Below, in pieces: positions 37,001-49,449 of a stretch of 64,000 nt of DNA (positions are counted from its first letter, which is position 1; each line of letters opens with the position of its first letter). The DNA comes from Vitis vinifera (Eukaryota > Streptophyta > Magnoliopsida > Vitales > Vitaceae), in NCBI RefSeq assembly GCF_030704535.1, contig NC_081821.1, forward strand, positions 6,711,001 to 6,775,000, written 5' to 3'. Below the pieces are notes generated by a model, which saw only the letters and a program-made list of their open reading frames with translations, did no database searches and was not told the DNA's origin. Made by a program: the position numbers and the translations under genes.

Positions 37001-40000
37001 AAGAGGAGGGGGAGGTCCCTAGTTAATAGATGTTCCTTTGTTGTTCCGAAGAAGAGTTAATTGATCATATTCTAATCCATTGTACCATGGCTAGGGTTTT
37101 GTGGGAGTTATTATTTGCTATTTTTGGTGTGACATGGGTCCTCCCATTGTCGATTAGAGAGACCTTTATTGGTTGGCATGGTTCCTTTGTGGGCAAGAAG
37201 CGTAAAAAGGCTTGGATGATAGCTCCATTATGTCTCTTTTGAACGGTTTGGAAAGAAAGAAACAAGATTGTCTTTGATAATGAAGAGCTTTTGATTCAAA
37301 GGATGAAAAATTCTTTTGTTTGTAATTTTTGGTCTTGGACTAAGTTGTTTATAAATGATGATCCTTTATTTTTAATAAATTTTTTTTTATTGGTTGGATT
37401 CGAGATGAGGAGTGGGGGGGTTAAGTTTTTGGTTTCCCCTCTTCTTTTTTGCTCTTGCATTTAGGTGCTTGTCGTATACTCCCTGTATGCTTTGGGTTGG
37501 ATTTTGGGCTCTCTTTATTCATTATATATGCTATCTTTTTGTGCTTTTACTTATGAAAAAAAAAATATATATATATTTGTTTTAATAAAACAAAACTATA
37601 GGCTAGCATGTGGACTAATGCACTATAAATGATAATGCATGGTATTGATGCAGAAAAAGCTTCATGTCCCCATTTGTCATCCATAGGGTGGGGACCTAAG
37701 GCTGGAAAATATCCAAAGGGGAACTTAGCATAAGAAAATTGGGGGACTTGGCATCAAAGTCTTATCTTTCTCTAGATTAAGCCTTACTTGGTACATGGAG
37801 CTGGAGATTGGCTTTGAGAGAGGGATCTTCTGTGGAGACATGTGATTGTGGGAAAATACAATGAGGGACCAAGATGGTGGTGTTTAGGAGAGAGAGTTGT
37901 GGAGTTGGGTTGCGAAAGATGATAAAAGGAATTTGGGGTTCTTTTAAGGCTAAAACCAGATTTGTAATTCGTAATGGAAGGAGAATCAAATCTTGGTAGG
38001 ATGCCTAGTGTGGGAATGCATAGGTGGCTAATGCTTGAGAGGTAGTGGGAGGGCAAGGATTTTGGAACCCTCTCTTCTTAAGACATTCCCAGGTTTGGGA
38101 ATTATATAGTGTTGAGGCTTTGCTTAGGCGGCTTAATGAGACTAGGACCCAAGTGGGGAAGAGTATAGACTGGTTTGGGAGGCTAATAAGAATGGGAATT
38201 CTTAAGACATTCCCAAGCTTGGGAATTATATAATGTTGACGCTTTGCTTAGGTTGCTTAATGAGACCAGGACCCTAGTGGGGAAGAGTATAGACTGGTTT
38301 GGGAAGCTAATAAGAAAGGGATTTTTTCACTAAAAATCATTCTATTTTGGATTGGAGTTGGATGGAGGGTTGCATTCCACTCAAAAGAAGTGTGGCCTCT
38401 TGTGCTCCTTCAAAGGTGGTTGTATTTATTTTTATTTTTATCTTTATTTTTATTTTTTTTCATGGGAGGTAGCTCAGAGAGGATCCCGACCTTGGATCAA
38501 TTCAAAATAAGGGGATGGATTTTAGTGAATATGTTGTATGTGTAAAAGTGCAGAAGAATCACCTAACCATCTACTTGTGCATTCTGGGAAAGCTAGGTGG
38601 TTGTGGCATCCTTTGTTCTTTCCTCATGATATCTCTTGGTTGCTCCCTTCTTTGGTGAAAGAGTTATTATTGGGATGACATGAGAGTTTTGTGGGGGAAG
38701 AATTCGCGAAAATTTCTTTTGAATGAGTGGAGCAGTCAGATCTATCACTAAGAGATTTCCTGGTCTGCACCCTTTTCCTTTGGACTCATGAACCTCTTCA
38801 AGCTACTTATTCTTTTGATAGATTCATTGATGGGTTGGATTGCAAACAGGGGATGGGTGTGAGTTGGAGTTGTTTTTCTCCCCTTTCCTCCTATTGTCAT
38901 CCTTTGTATGTATTTGAGGTGCGCCTTGATATATACCCTTTGTGTATTTGGGGTGTGCCTTAAAAAAATATGAAATTTGAGTTGAACATGGTGCAGCTCA
39001 TGTGGCAATAACTTGTTCAAAACAAGAACAAAGACTATCATGTAGAAAAGTGTTCTTTACTTATTAGATATTTTCATTGCATGTAATAATAATAATAATA
39101 ATAATTTTAATAATCTCTCTCAAATGACGGCCTTATTTTCATCTATGTCATTATTATTATTATTATTATTGTTGTTGTTGTTATCATCATCATCATCATC
39201 ATCTCTGTCACAAATGAAGTCCTTATTTTCATCTCTGTCACATATTGGTTCAGACTGCCCCATGGTTCTTGTAATGCTTGAAACTAATCAATGCCTTATT
39301 TTCATCTGTCACATATTGCTTCAAATTGATGACCCCATAGTTCTTGTAATCCTAGAAACTAATCAAAGCATTTCCTGTTTAATTCTTATTTCTTTCAAAA
39401 GGCTGGTTTGCCCTGCCTCTTCTGTTGTTGTTACCATGAATTATTTAGAATTTCAGGGTTGAATAAATCAAGCAGGATATTTCTTATTTATTTCCTTGAC
39501 CCACAATGCTAACCCCTGATGTGGTGGTCTGAGCTCCATCCCTTGTTGCTTATCTTTGAAGTAGAAGAAATGAGACTGCTGCTGATTTGAGTGGTTCATC
39601 AGTGTTCCTGTCTTTTGAGTTGTAGGTTGTGGTGTGTGGGTCTTGGCAGTGAGGAAGGAGAACATCTCCTCAACGAAGTGGCATTTCTTTGCCTGATTAA
39701 TAGTGTGGGAAGAGTTGACAAACTTTCACATTAACAACTTTAAGCAAAGCAGCAGATCTGATTCTGCCTTTGATGTGTGGAATTGTTTGATGAGTGGAGG
39801 AAGTGTGTTGTTTAATTGTTGTTGCATGTGCAAACCCGAAGGGTCAGTAAACAATCTTTGGTCTACCCTTCAATCATGAAGGAATGCTATGTTCTTCTCA
39901 TTGTTTGGGGTTTTCCTTTTGTAGTCTTGAAGATGGTCAAAGAGGTGCTTTCTAGCAATTGATATATAACAGAGCTGCAAATCCTTTTGCTTGTTAGCAG

Positions 40001-40670
40001 TTTAGTAATAGGAGATTTTTTAGGTGGCTGATATATAAAGAAAGCTAAAAGAAATTGATGCATGCCTCCATGAAGAAGATTGTGGACGACGGCAGACATT
40101 CAATACGGGTTTCATTAATTATACGGGTTGTTCTGTGTGTCAATGTTGGGGTGGAACGGGTGTTGTGGGGTTTTGTTGTTGTAGAGTGATGTTTAATTTG
40201 GCCTTTCATTTTGCTCTTTTCAGTTTCTGCTGTGGGTGTACCATGGAGACTTAGTGCACTTGGGCTACTCCCCTACAGTGCCTCTTCATGTTGTGTATTT
40301 CAACCTATAAAAAAAATTGCTATTAGGACTACCATTATAAGTCAATGAGCTTGCTTCCAAGATCCTCTTTACCTGCATATTGATTTTGATAGAGAATGAA
40401 ACTATAAAATCAGCTTATTGTCACTTTTAATAAAGTATTAAACTCTGGATTGCTTACAAGTAAGATGGATCTTTGTTAAATTCAAGTTACCTCATGCAAA
40501 TACTCTACATGATGTTCTAACTTTTCATCCTCTTGTTGCAGTCACTGCTCTGTGATCCCAACCCCAATTCTCCTGCAAATTCAGAAGCTGCTCGGATGTT
40601 TAGTGAGAATAAGCGTGAGTACAACAGAAGAGTGAGGGAAATTGTTGAGCAGAGCTGGACAGCGGACTAA
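34035..40670 (+). CDS. UBC2: E2 ubiquitin-conjugating enzyme, RAD6/UBC2 type
   Basis: Coding exons 34035-34159, 34300-34325, 35596-35685, 35781-35869 and 40542-40670 join in frame to 152 residues, the usual length of plant UBC1/2/3. The start [20 protein letters not shown] and the end VEQSWTAD match the RAD6 family as I know it. The catalytic cysteine is C88 in [11 protein letters not shown], preceded by the HPN motif at 78-80. RAD6-type E2s take ubiquitin from E1 as a thioester and, with HUB1/2-type E3 partners, monoubiquitinate histone H2B; they also act in DNA damage tolerance. The acidic C-terminal tail of yeast RAD6 is absent, as in plants. The fourth intron is 4672 bp and carries LINE fragments, yet its splice sites are intact, so the gene looks functional. 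Confidence 0.97.
35097..35210 (+). mobile_element. 5'-truncated LINE tail with 19 bp target duplication
   Basis: A 114 bp insertion ending in an A-rich tail is flanked by AAAAATCAGGGAACCTGCT at 35078-35096 and again at 35211-35229. It lies in the second coding intron of the E2 gene. Long direct repeats and a 3' A-rich end are the signature of target-primed reverse transcription. Confidence 0.85.
35983..37578 (+). mobile_element. 5'-truncated LINE (L1 type), ORF2 C-terminal remnant
   Basis: 1596 bp in the last intron of the E2 gene. Frames broken by stops and frameshifts encode LINE ORF2 pieces: [20 protein letters not shown] and [20 protein letters not shown] near 36070-36210 (end of reverse transcriptase). 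Further on come [11 protein letters not shown] and [20 protein letters not shown] (37060-37120), the zinc-binding zf-RVT region. It ends in an A run at about 37556-37565. GTTTTAATAAA flanks it at 35972-35982 and 37579-37589. It is dead and in sense orientation to the host gene. Confidence 0.85.
37640..38960 (+). mobile_element. Second, more decayed LINE fragment
   Basis: Scattered short frames resemble the same LINE ORF2 C-terminal region, and the 3' end (TTGTATGTATTTGAGGTGCG, then CTTAAAAAAA) is like LINE 3' tails. It includes an internal 124 bp tandem duplication. No target duplication was identified, and the left limit is approximate. Confidence 0.55.
38077..38324. repeat. Tandem duplication, two 124 bp units
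   Basis: CTTAAGACATTCCCA at 38077 recurs at 38201 and the copies match closely through GAGTATAGACTGGTTTGGGA. It lies inside the decayed LINE. Confidence 0.88.
38961..40541 (+). other. Remainder of the last E2 intron, with trinucleotide microsatellites
   Basis: A TAA run at 39083-39103 and adjoining TTA, TTG and ATC runs at 39149-39203. The phrase CCTTATTTTCATCT(CTGTCACATATTG) recurs around 39131, 39222 and 39297. Otherwise there is no recognisable gene or element, and the intron ends at the TTGTTGCAG acceptor. Confidence 0.6.
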
Positions 40671-41365
40671 CTCTGCCATTGGTGCACAGGCATGGCAGTT
40701 CCTGTCTGTCTTTAAGTATGCAGGTTTGATTTCAGTGATGATGCCACTTTAAGAACCTTGTGCTGTGCAAAAGGTCTCACTTTAATCATGTACTGCACAT
40801 CTTGTATTTTCCTTGTCTGAATCTTAAGACTATGTTTGCAGCAATTTGTGTTTTAATTTCGTGTCTGATAGAATTGTATGAATCAACTGCCTTGAATATT
40901 ATGAACTACTTGAAAAATCGGGATTGTTTGATTGCAAAAATAGTAAGTCCTACATTATTGCCATTATATAACTAACTATTTGATAAACTAATGATGCCCA
41001 ACATGAAAATGATGGCAAGGGTACCAATGATTCTAGGATCAACCAATTTCTCTTCGCCTATGCAATTGCCTGCGCACTTGCTCTCCTTGTTTAGATAATG
41101 AAATTGTCCTGTTTGCAGCTGCTTTTTGTTGTTCAGACGATACTAATCTAAAATTTGATACAATGGGATCCAAACTCAACATGTTTTTCATTAGTTTGAG
41201 TATAATCATGCTGGAGTTAAATTTGTGTCACCTTACACCACCTATTTAATAAACAAGTTGTTTTATCTATATAATAAATTATGTCGATTAATTTGATTGT
41301 AACTCTAACCTGTTTAACTCGTATTAGACTTGATGAGTCATAAAACATGTTAAATAAACTTAACC
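40671..41365 (+). other. 3' UTR of the E2 gene and intergenic DNA
   Basis: The first part is probably the E2 3' UTR. No coding content is supported. The poly(A) site cannot be fixed. Confidence 0.5.
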
Positions 41366-41566
41366 TTGAGGGATAGCTTAGTTGCGGCCTTGGGTTTGCT
41401 CCCCAATGGTCACCAGTTCAAGTCCCTTGAGGGCCATTGGAGGCTTGTCTAGTCGTTAACTTCAAGGCCCATTGGAGGCTTATCTAGTCATTAACTTCAA
41501 GGCCCCGTGGGATTAATCAAGATAGGCGTAAGTTGGTCCAAACATCCACAGATATCCAAAAAAAAA
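41366..41566 (+). mobile_element. tRNA-derived SINE
   Basis: About 200 bp with a box A-like TAGCTTAGTTGCGG at 41374 and a box B-like AGTTCAAGTCC at about 41415, the internal RNA polymerase III promoter of tRNA-derived SINEs. It ends in a short A run at about 41558-41566. A ~38 bp piece (CCATTGGAGGCTTGTCTAGT and following) is duplicated within it. No clear target duplication was found. Confidence 0.7.
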
Positions 41567-42263
41567 CCATGTCCCATGTTTAACTGATTATTACGTGTCA
41601 TGTTTAGGCTGACCTGTTTAACAATGTCACGTTTGGGTTGATCTAATTAAATGTTTAGGATTTGACACAACACTAACTTGACCAATCAACACAAAAATCG
41701 CTTCCTGTACCCGGAATAAGATTCACGTCTGTTTCAAGAATGATGTCCAATTCACAAAAGGCTGCTAGTGTGAGAAGGGAGCTGAGGAAAGCAGTTCCAA
41801 GTGCCAAGTTAGTATTCATTCAGCCCAAATCAGACTCGGCTTTGAACAGGGAGGAAAGCAGCTGAGGAATGGATGTTCAAAGTCAATAACAGTATGTATT
41901 TTGTATGAAAAACAGAATAGGAGTAGAGTAAATCCCAAGTATATAAGGTAAAGAAGTCATGCTTGCAAACATATACTATCTTATATCAGGACACCAAAAA
42001 TGAAGCTTAGTACTTCGATACAATTTAAATCACCAGAATAACTGTATGATACTAGACACAAACAATCCCAGTCTTACTGGACAATAACAAGGGAAAATGA
42101 ATAGTAAATGCTTAGTTTCACTTTCACACCAGACCGGATCACCACTTTCACATTGACCCTTTCTATACAAAGGAAAAGCCCTCACTAAAAAACACTGAAG
42201 ACAAAATCCAACAAGAGTAAAAGAGTTTTATAAGGAGTTCACAGCATGTTTGGTGCAGCATGT
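41567..42263. other. Intergenic DNA between convergent genes
   Basis: Separates the SINE from the minus-strand gene and should include that gene's 3' UTR at the right end. Nothing else was recognised. Confidence 0.5.
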
Positions 42264-45200
42264 CTACATTACTTCAGTCAAACTAGTTTCTTCCATCAGA
42301 GGGGCATCCTACAAGCAGACAAGGAATACAACATATTATTTCATGATCAAATATGAAATGACCTTTGCTAATATCAGAAAATCCACACTAACTTCAATTA
42401 TAAAACATATCAGGGGCAATGGATGAGTTTCAGATTCTTAATATTTGAAATTTCAAACAATTAAAAGAAAGTAGCTAGTTTACCATGTTTTCTTTGTTTT
42501 CTTGAAGTGTTGTTTCCTCTGTTGGCAAAGAATTGACTGGACCTGTAAGAGAAACCAACTCATGAGTTTCTCAACTCAAATGTACACAATGAGGTTAAAG
42601 AATTACAAGGAAAGTCCCACTCTGCATTTACCTTCTTCATTTGCAGATTTCTTTCCTTGTTTCTTTATCACAACCTTCTCTGTTTTAGAGTCTTGCTTAC
42701 TTGGCTTCTGGGGTTTCCTTTGTAAGTTACGGCTCCCAGAGTCAGAAACCGATCTTGTATTCACTGAATTCTTATTCAATGACCCCCTGACTCTAGTTGC
42801 AGGATTATTCTTCTGAGTAGTCTCCTTATTGGCGGATTCTGTGACTGAAGAAACTTGAGCAGCATCAGTGTTCAAGGACTTTGGTTTCAGTTTCCTAGTG
42901 CTCCTAGTAGAAGAAGAGCTGTGAACATCATCATCAGATGATCGAGTTCCCTCTCCAGGCACCTGAGAACAAGTTTCAGAAACCTGCAACTGCTCCAAGT
43001 TCTCTGAAATTTCATAACTACTGAATAATTCTTTCACAGATTCTCCGAGTTCACCAAGGCTATTCCGGCGTGCATAAGACTTTAGCTCTTCACGCATTCT
43101 CTGGAGAGGCTGAATTCAATATTTAAACCAAGGAAAAATACAAAAAAGGGCTCAGAACTAGATACATATGCAGAAATAAAGTCCACAAACATTCATGAAT
43201 AGATATCTTATTTTGCACTTTTAGTAACCTACCCATCATAAATAAAAGCACAAACGTGCTTCATACAGAACAGAATTAATAGTTGGACTGATCAGCTAGA
43301 TGGTGAAACATTGAGCTTTTCTACTGAAATAAAAAAATAAGAGAATGGCCTTTTAAAAAGGAAGAATTTAAAGAAAAAAGAAAGAAAGAAATAAAGAACT
43401 AGAAAAATCTTACTACATGAAAAAAAAAAAAAAAAAAAAAAAAAAAAAGCATCAAACTTGGAGAAAGCAGATGATCAATTCACAACCTCCTAAACAAAAA
43501 TAAGGAGACCTACTGTAGGCATTTAGCTTTCTACCACATTGATGTAAATGGGGTTCTGTTTGAACATTCCTCGAATTTGGACAGGTTGGAATTGATTACT
43601 TTCCGATTTGAAATGAATGGTTGCTGGCTAGTTCAAAGCATGGTGTCCATATGAAAGGAAAAAGGGATGCTTCTTGAAACAAGTTTCAATAATTGAACTT
43701 AACCAATGATTGATTAGGATGTCTAAAAGAGTATACCTTACATCCAGCCTCCAAGGCAAGTTTGAAGAAACCAAGTGAAATTGAGTGCATAGCAGCAGAT
43801 TCAGATAGCTTAATCTGTGACAACCAATATGTTGCTGAGGATATATAGCTGGAGTTCCTGCGGTTCCCTGATTTGGAAACATCAGAAACTGGTGTGGCAA
43901 TTTTCCCTTGATTGGTAACAGACCTCTTGGCCCTAGTCTCAGAAATTGGAGTAATGTTGCCAGCCGGTTTCATGTGGGGGCTGACATTTGACTTGGCAGG
44001 AATAGAAAATCTTCTAGGCGGCTTGGCTGCTGTGTCCTTGGTAGAGCTGTCGAGGACACTAACACTCTGACTGACCTTTGAGACAATTCTTCCCCTGAAC
44101 AAGCATAATCCCAGTTGAAATCAATTCTTTTGAATATGGCATGGTGGTGGTAAAAGGTTGAAAGTGAAAATACAAAAATGTAAACATCTGCATGTTCTTG
44201 TTACCAATATTAGAAGTGTATCAAACATTTAAACATATCAATTTTGGGTGATGCTCTGCAACAGTCGATGCCTAGGACAGAGCTGCTTACATAAATTAGT
44301 CATATTTCAATTCAAAATTAGTAACCAATTCAAAACTGTGGCATTTTTTTCTTGACTGATCTGCTGCAAGTGGATGCTTTAAACAGAATTGCTAACAAGA
44401 ATATTGAACACAATACCTGTGGGTATTGGTTTAATTAACAATATTGGATTGAGTACTTACTTTATTGTAAGTAGAAAATATGACTGAACACCAACAGGGT
44501 ACCCCAACTTGATGAAATTTGAAATTGACTTAATAAGAAAACACAAGGGAATGACAGTCATTGACTCATAATTAAGTGGGAATTAGCAAACAGATATCCA
44601 CCCCTAAGATGTTATATATATAGAGGTATATATACAGATTCCCCACTACATCTACACAAATGAGGAAAGCAGAAGAATTTTTCAAATCATCTCTAGTAAC
44701 TCCATCAAAAAATTCCTAATTCTCTGCTTCATTAATTTGAATTTGTTTTTGGCCATTGAAATTAATTCCTTAATTATTTAACCACAAATCTCCCAAAGTA
44801 AATGAATTGATTTCCAGCAGTCCATCAATTCTTGTATCCATTTCAAAGCAACACATCCACCATCTTTTTTTTTTATTCTCAGAGGAAGAAAGAAATTCCC
44901 GCCAAATCAAATAAAGGCGTAGACTTTAAATCAGCCCCAAAAAATAACAATTTTTTCCCATGGATCCAACCATAGGAAAAAAAAAACCGTTAGAAAAGGA
45001 CTGTATTACTCGTTAAACAACATTACAAAAAATGCACAAATTTAAAATATATAAAAATATATATATCATTAGAAAAAAAAAAAAAAAAAAAAGGACCTCT
45101 TGGTTGCAGAAGAGTTTGAAGTATCTGCCGTCGATTGTTTCTCCTCCTTGGATTTAGTAGCGGATCTCAGAGGATACCGAAGTTTAGACTTCCCTGGAAA

Positions 45201-45419
45201 CCAAATTTTCATATCAACACATGATACTGAGAGAAATTAAAACTAAATTAAGTAATCAAATAAAAAATCTTCCATGATAGAGAGAAATATTAAATCAAGC
45301 AATCAAAAGCAGACAATATCATGCAGTTAAACACTCGATTGCCTTCAATTGTCCAAACGGAATATTAGGGCAAAGCATTTACCATGAACAGAGGGCTGAT
45401 CTTTGATGGCCTCCTCCAT
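42264..45419 (-). CDS. Uncharacterised basic Ser-rich protein with KEN motif, six exons
   Basis: Exons in transcription order: 45419-45383, 45193-45097, 44094-43737, 43109-42632, 42542-42484 and 42308-42264, with GT-AG sites throughout and one open frame of 357 residues ending TAG. The start is the first ATG giving the in-frame MEEAIKDQPSVHG. The N-terminus is basic (KLRYPLRSATKSK). Residues ~125-180 form the best-ordered block (SSATYWLSQIKLSESAAMHS, GFFKLALEAGCK, MREELKSYARR) and look helical; I recognise this as a conserved plant block but know no assigned function. The rest is Ser/Lys-rich and probably disordered. KEN at 340-342 fits an APC/C degradation motif, which would suggest cell-cycle turnover; this is inference. 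It converges on the E2 gene. Confidence 0.8.
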
Positions 45420-47473
45420 AGAAATGGCTTCGATTGTGGGATTGCGATCAAATGAAATTGCTAATGATGACGAAGGAAAGAAGGGAGCCATTTATAATTG
45501 AAGTTCTCTGGGTTCTGTCTTGAGCGGGAAAACTCAAACTCGGGATGCTTTCGTAATACTCGCAGGCGTAGCCGAATTTTGGTACTCGCGCTGCCGCTGT
45601 GAGACCTTTTGGGATCTCTGACGTGGAGGGATATCATTTGAAGAAAAGGATGAGTCAAGAGTCTGAGTTACGCTGAGGTGTATCTGGATCACTTTTTTTA
45701 ATGCGTGGCAGTCAGTGCTAGAGAGTAGCTTTGTGCGAGTAGGGATGGAGGTGAAGCACTGCGGATAAAGAACGGTCTATGATGCGAGTTGAATTCTTTG
45801 AACGGCTCCATTTTTGCGGGTCCCATTTCAGACGCTCGTGAATTCGAATTTCAAATTTCGAATTGTTGCCGTTAATAGCGAGAGGCGGTTGGATGGAAAT
45901 GGGCCAATGCACTGGGCCTTGGTTAATAGCGTTATGGCCTTTTTTCTGGTGGAGACAGGAGATTGCATATTAGAAAGACCAGGAGGTGCTATAGGCGTGA
46001 GTGAACAGTTGGGTAACTGTTTTTTAAAACTAGTTTTTTACTCTCTAGAAACAAAAAAAGAAAAAAAAAAACACATTTAAAAACCACAAAAACATCAAAT
46101 ATCCTATAAACATCGTCCAACAATTTTCAAAAATTATTCTAAAAAATTACTTTTCAAAATTGTTTTTAAAAGCACTTCCTTAACAAGAATTATAAATTCT
46201 ATGAAAGTTTTGGAATAAAATAATTATTTCATAAAAAAACGCATTATGCTAAAATGATTCCTAATCTGATGTCTGTTACAAAAAGAGGAAGAAAATTTTA
46301 GGATATTGAATTAGTATGCTCCGAATATGCAATCTCGATTTGAAAGTATATGGTAAAATTTAAGGTTATATTTGATTGATTTGATATAGTATAAAATATG
46401 ATAAAAGAAGATAATATATTTTTATTTTATGATTGATAATGAGATATGATAAGCTATATTATTACTTATTATATCCTTTTTATATGAGATATGTAAATTT
46501 TAAGTTAATATATAAAATATACATATCTTATATATCATAAATTTATTTTTTTATTAAGATAATATAATTTATGTTTTATAAATTTGTTAAACTCATTTAC
46601 CTAAAATTTTACTAAAAAGTAAATTTTATAAATGAAACAAATTTATATAGATGTTAACTAATGAAATTTAAAACTGGCAAAAGTTAAATGTACATACACT
46701 AATAAGAATAAATTTGTTTATAATATTATTTTTTAGAATAGAATTTCATGCATGTGGGACGTTCTTCGCCATCTGGCATGATCCCTAACGTCGTATAGAA
46801 TAATGCATGTTCTATAAAAGAGCCATGTGGCATTTTCGTCCACCCTAATGGTCCGGACAAAAACAAATCAACTAGGCACTATGCATACTCGTCGGTCAAG
46901 CATTAACTATAATGAACATTAAGCGTATTGATTAATGCAACAGGTTAAAAACATCATACTTTAAGACTCATCAAGGCATAACAATCATTATGAGCTAACA
47001 ATTATTGGTATTAAAGACAGTAATGCACAATAAAATACACAATTAAGGCATTCGAGAAGACGTTACATTTGAGTAAGGATAAATATCTTTTCTTCACCAC
47101 AAGAAATGTATTTTGCCATTTTTTCCAAAAACAACTCTTACTCAAGTATTTCATCTCTAACTTAAGCTTCACAGGGATGTGCTCAGAAAACTCATTCGAA
47201 CATTCTTTTGTGCACATGCAATTATCATCTATGTCACGTGGAGGCTAGTCGGACACCTTCTTTGCTTGTCGTGCACCAACAATGCAATTGGTTGAACAAC
47301 TAAATTATAAATTTTGAGACACTTTAGTATACAAGGGTACTCAATAGGGGTGAATAACTTTTCAACAAATACAATAATAACTTTTTAAGGTTTTGTAACT
47401 TTTGAAAATAAAAACCATTAGCCTTCAAAATCACTATTGATTACTTTGATCAATACGTCAAAGAAGACTTAAA
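45420..47473. other. Promoter side of the minus-strand gene and intergenic DNA
   Basis: The first few hundred bases upstream of 45419 are GC-richer and should hold the promoter and 5' UTR of the minus-strand gene. Around 46010-46200 the sequence (GGGTAACTGTTTTTTAAAAC and following) resembles one end of the MITE at 30111, possibly a fragment. The remainder is AT-rich with no supported gene. Confidence 0.45.
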
Positions 47474-49393
47474 AGAGTATTTAGTAAAACTTAATACTTG
47501 TTGTATAATGACTTAAATTAATTTTAGGTTAAATTATTAACTTAAAACTTATTATTTAATTTTTACTTCAAATATTAAGATTATTTGGTAAAATTAACTT
47601 TAAATGTATTCTAAATTGACATATTTATTCTTATTAATTTCAACTAATATTTATTATAATTAATTTTAATTATTATTTATTTTTATTAATATTGAGTAAT
47701 AAATTTATTTGTTAAATATTCATATTTAAAGTATTATGAATATATAAAGATAACCACGAAAAATTTATTATAAAAAATAAGTTAGAGTTATGATTGTAAA
47801 ATATACTTTGATTAAGGTGGACATATAAGGCCAAAATGATTAAGATAAATGATAAGTTAATTGTTTACTTAAAGTTATTTTTAAATTATAATACACTTAA
47901 CAAGAGAATTCTTACTATCATTTATCATAAAATTGAAATTATTGGGCATTGGAGTCCCATATAGTACAAGCTAACAAACCATTAAATTATTTTATTAAAC
48001 ATATTTGTGAAACCAAGGTTTGGTTAATCTTGATTTTGATGATAACAAAACAAGATTTAGAACTAATGATTATATTCCAAGTGTGATTACAAGACGATTT
48101 CCAAAGTGACAATCACAAAGACAAATCAAGCCAAGGAGAAATCATGAAGAAGAAGACCATCTCAAAGAGAAGTGTTTTTCAAAACCCAAGCTTCATAAGA
48201 TCTCTTTGTAAGGTTGTTGGTACACTAGGATTTTCATGCATTACATTCTTTACTTATGTACCACAATCATCCAAATGTTATTTTATTTTAAATATCTTAA
48301 GAATTGGATGATTTCATGTTTTCAACTAAAACCTTGTGTTAAATGTCTTTCAAACTTGTTTTAAAAGGTTTTAAGTTGAAAAAGTTGGTTGTTGAGCCAA
48401 AAAACAGATCAACCGGTTGAACCGGGTGAGGAACCGGTCGACTACAAGGTCAAACGGTCGAGGTCCGAGTTGACCCACAGCTTAACCAGTCGAGGCTCGA
48501 GTAAACCCCCAGCTCAGCCGGTCGAGGGTGCAAAAACTTTCTCTTTTTTCCAAAACAGTTGTTCAACCGGTCAAAATTGAACCTCAACTAATTGCGGTCC
48601 GGTCGAGATCCAACAGTCACCTGCCAAGCATTAAATGCTAACGGCTAGTCAATCGGTTGACTCCTAACTCGACCAGTCGAACCCCCAAATGGCTAGTTTG
48701 GTTTTTCTCTTCTATAAAAATGCTCCAATCTTAATTATTTAGAGAGCTTAACCTTCCCAAATCTTTCTTGATTATATTTGAGTCTTGGAAGAATGTTTTT
48801 TAGTGCACCATTGTTCTAAAACTTGCATATCATTAGTGCACATTTCAATTGTAGTTTTCTTGTATCATTTAAGTTTAAAGTTCTTGTGCTAGGATTTTTG
48901 TGAGATCATTTATTTGTAAACCTTTGAGAGGAAGTTTCTCAAGAGTGTGGTATCTCTTAAGAATTGTAAAGGGTGCTTGGAGCCAAAAGTCCAAGAGAAT
49001 GAATTGGAACCATAATCCAATTGTATAGCTTGAAGGCTTGGTTTGGAAGCCTTGAATTAGTGGAACCTCAAGCTTGGGATTGAAGCTAAAGGATAATGGA
49101 TGTAGGCCGGGTTGCGCCGAATCACTATAAACTCTTGTGTTTGCATTCTCTCTTCCATACTCTTTAATTTATATGCAATTGTCTTTATATTGCTTATTAT
49201 ATACTTGCATATAATTGTCTGTTATATTCACTTGTTTAAATTTGCGAAAAGAGACCATCACCCTATTCACCCTCCCCCCCCTCTCTAGGATGATTACTAT
49301 AGGTTGGATTAGCTTAATATTCCTAACAATATTTAATTTATTTAATAGCTTAAATTAACTTATCAAATCATTAATTGGGTTTACCAAACACCC
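47474..49393. mobile_element. ~590 bp MITE split by solo LTR copy 2
   Basis: The left end AAAGAGTATTTAGTAAA and the reverse complement of the right end AGAGGGTGTTTGGTAAA match in 17 positions except for transitions. The interior shares ACTTAAATTAA, TTAAAACTTATTA and CATATTTA phrases with relatives at about 49450, 50643 and 51739. The solo LTR at 48006-49328 is inserted inside it, so the MITE is the older element. Confidence 0.6.
48006..49328 (-). mobile_element. Solo LTR, copy 2 (inverted relative to copy 1)
   Basis: 1323 bp. Read on -, it starts TGTTAGGAAT and ends GGTTTCACA, like copy 1. It is flanked by perfect ATATT duplications at 48001-48005 and 49329-49333. The ACCGGT-rich array lies at about 48408-48690. 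No internal retroelement sequence is present. Confidence 0.92.
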
Positions 49394-49449
49394 TCTAGGT
49401 TGGAGCAACCTTATTTGTCATTTTTGAAAATAAAAACTATTAATATTTA

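Noticed and set aside
36013..37242. LINE reverse-transcriptase frames as possible functional genes
   Set aside because: The coding sequence is 5'-truncated and broken by stops and frameshifts, and it sits within an intron with target duplications.
41374..41425. Possible tRNA gene from box A and box B matches
   Set aside because: The region lacks a closed acceptor stem and continues into a 3' body with an A tail, so a SINE fits better.
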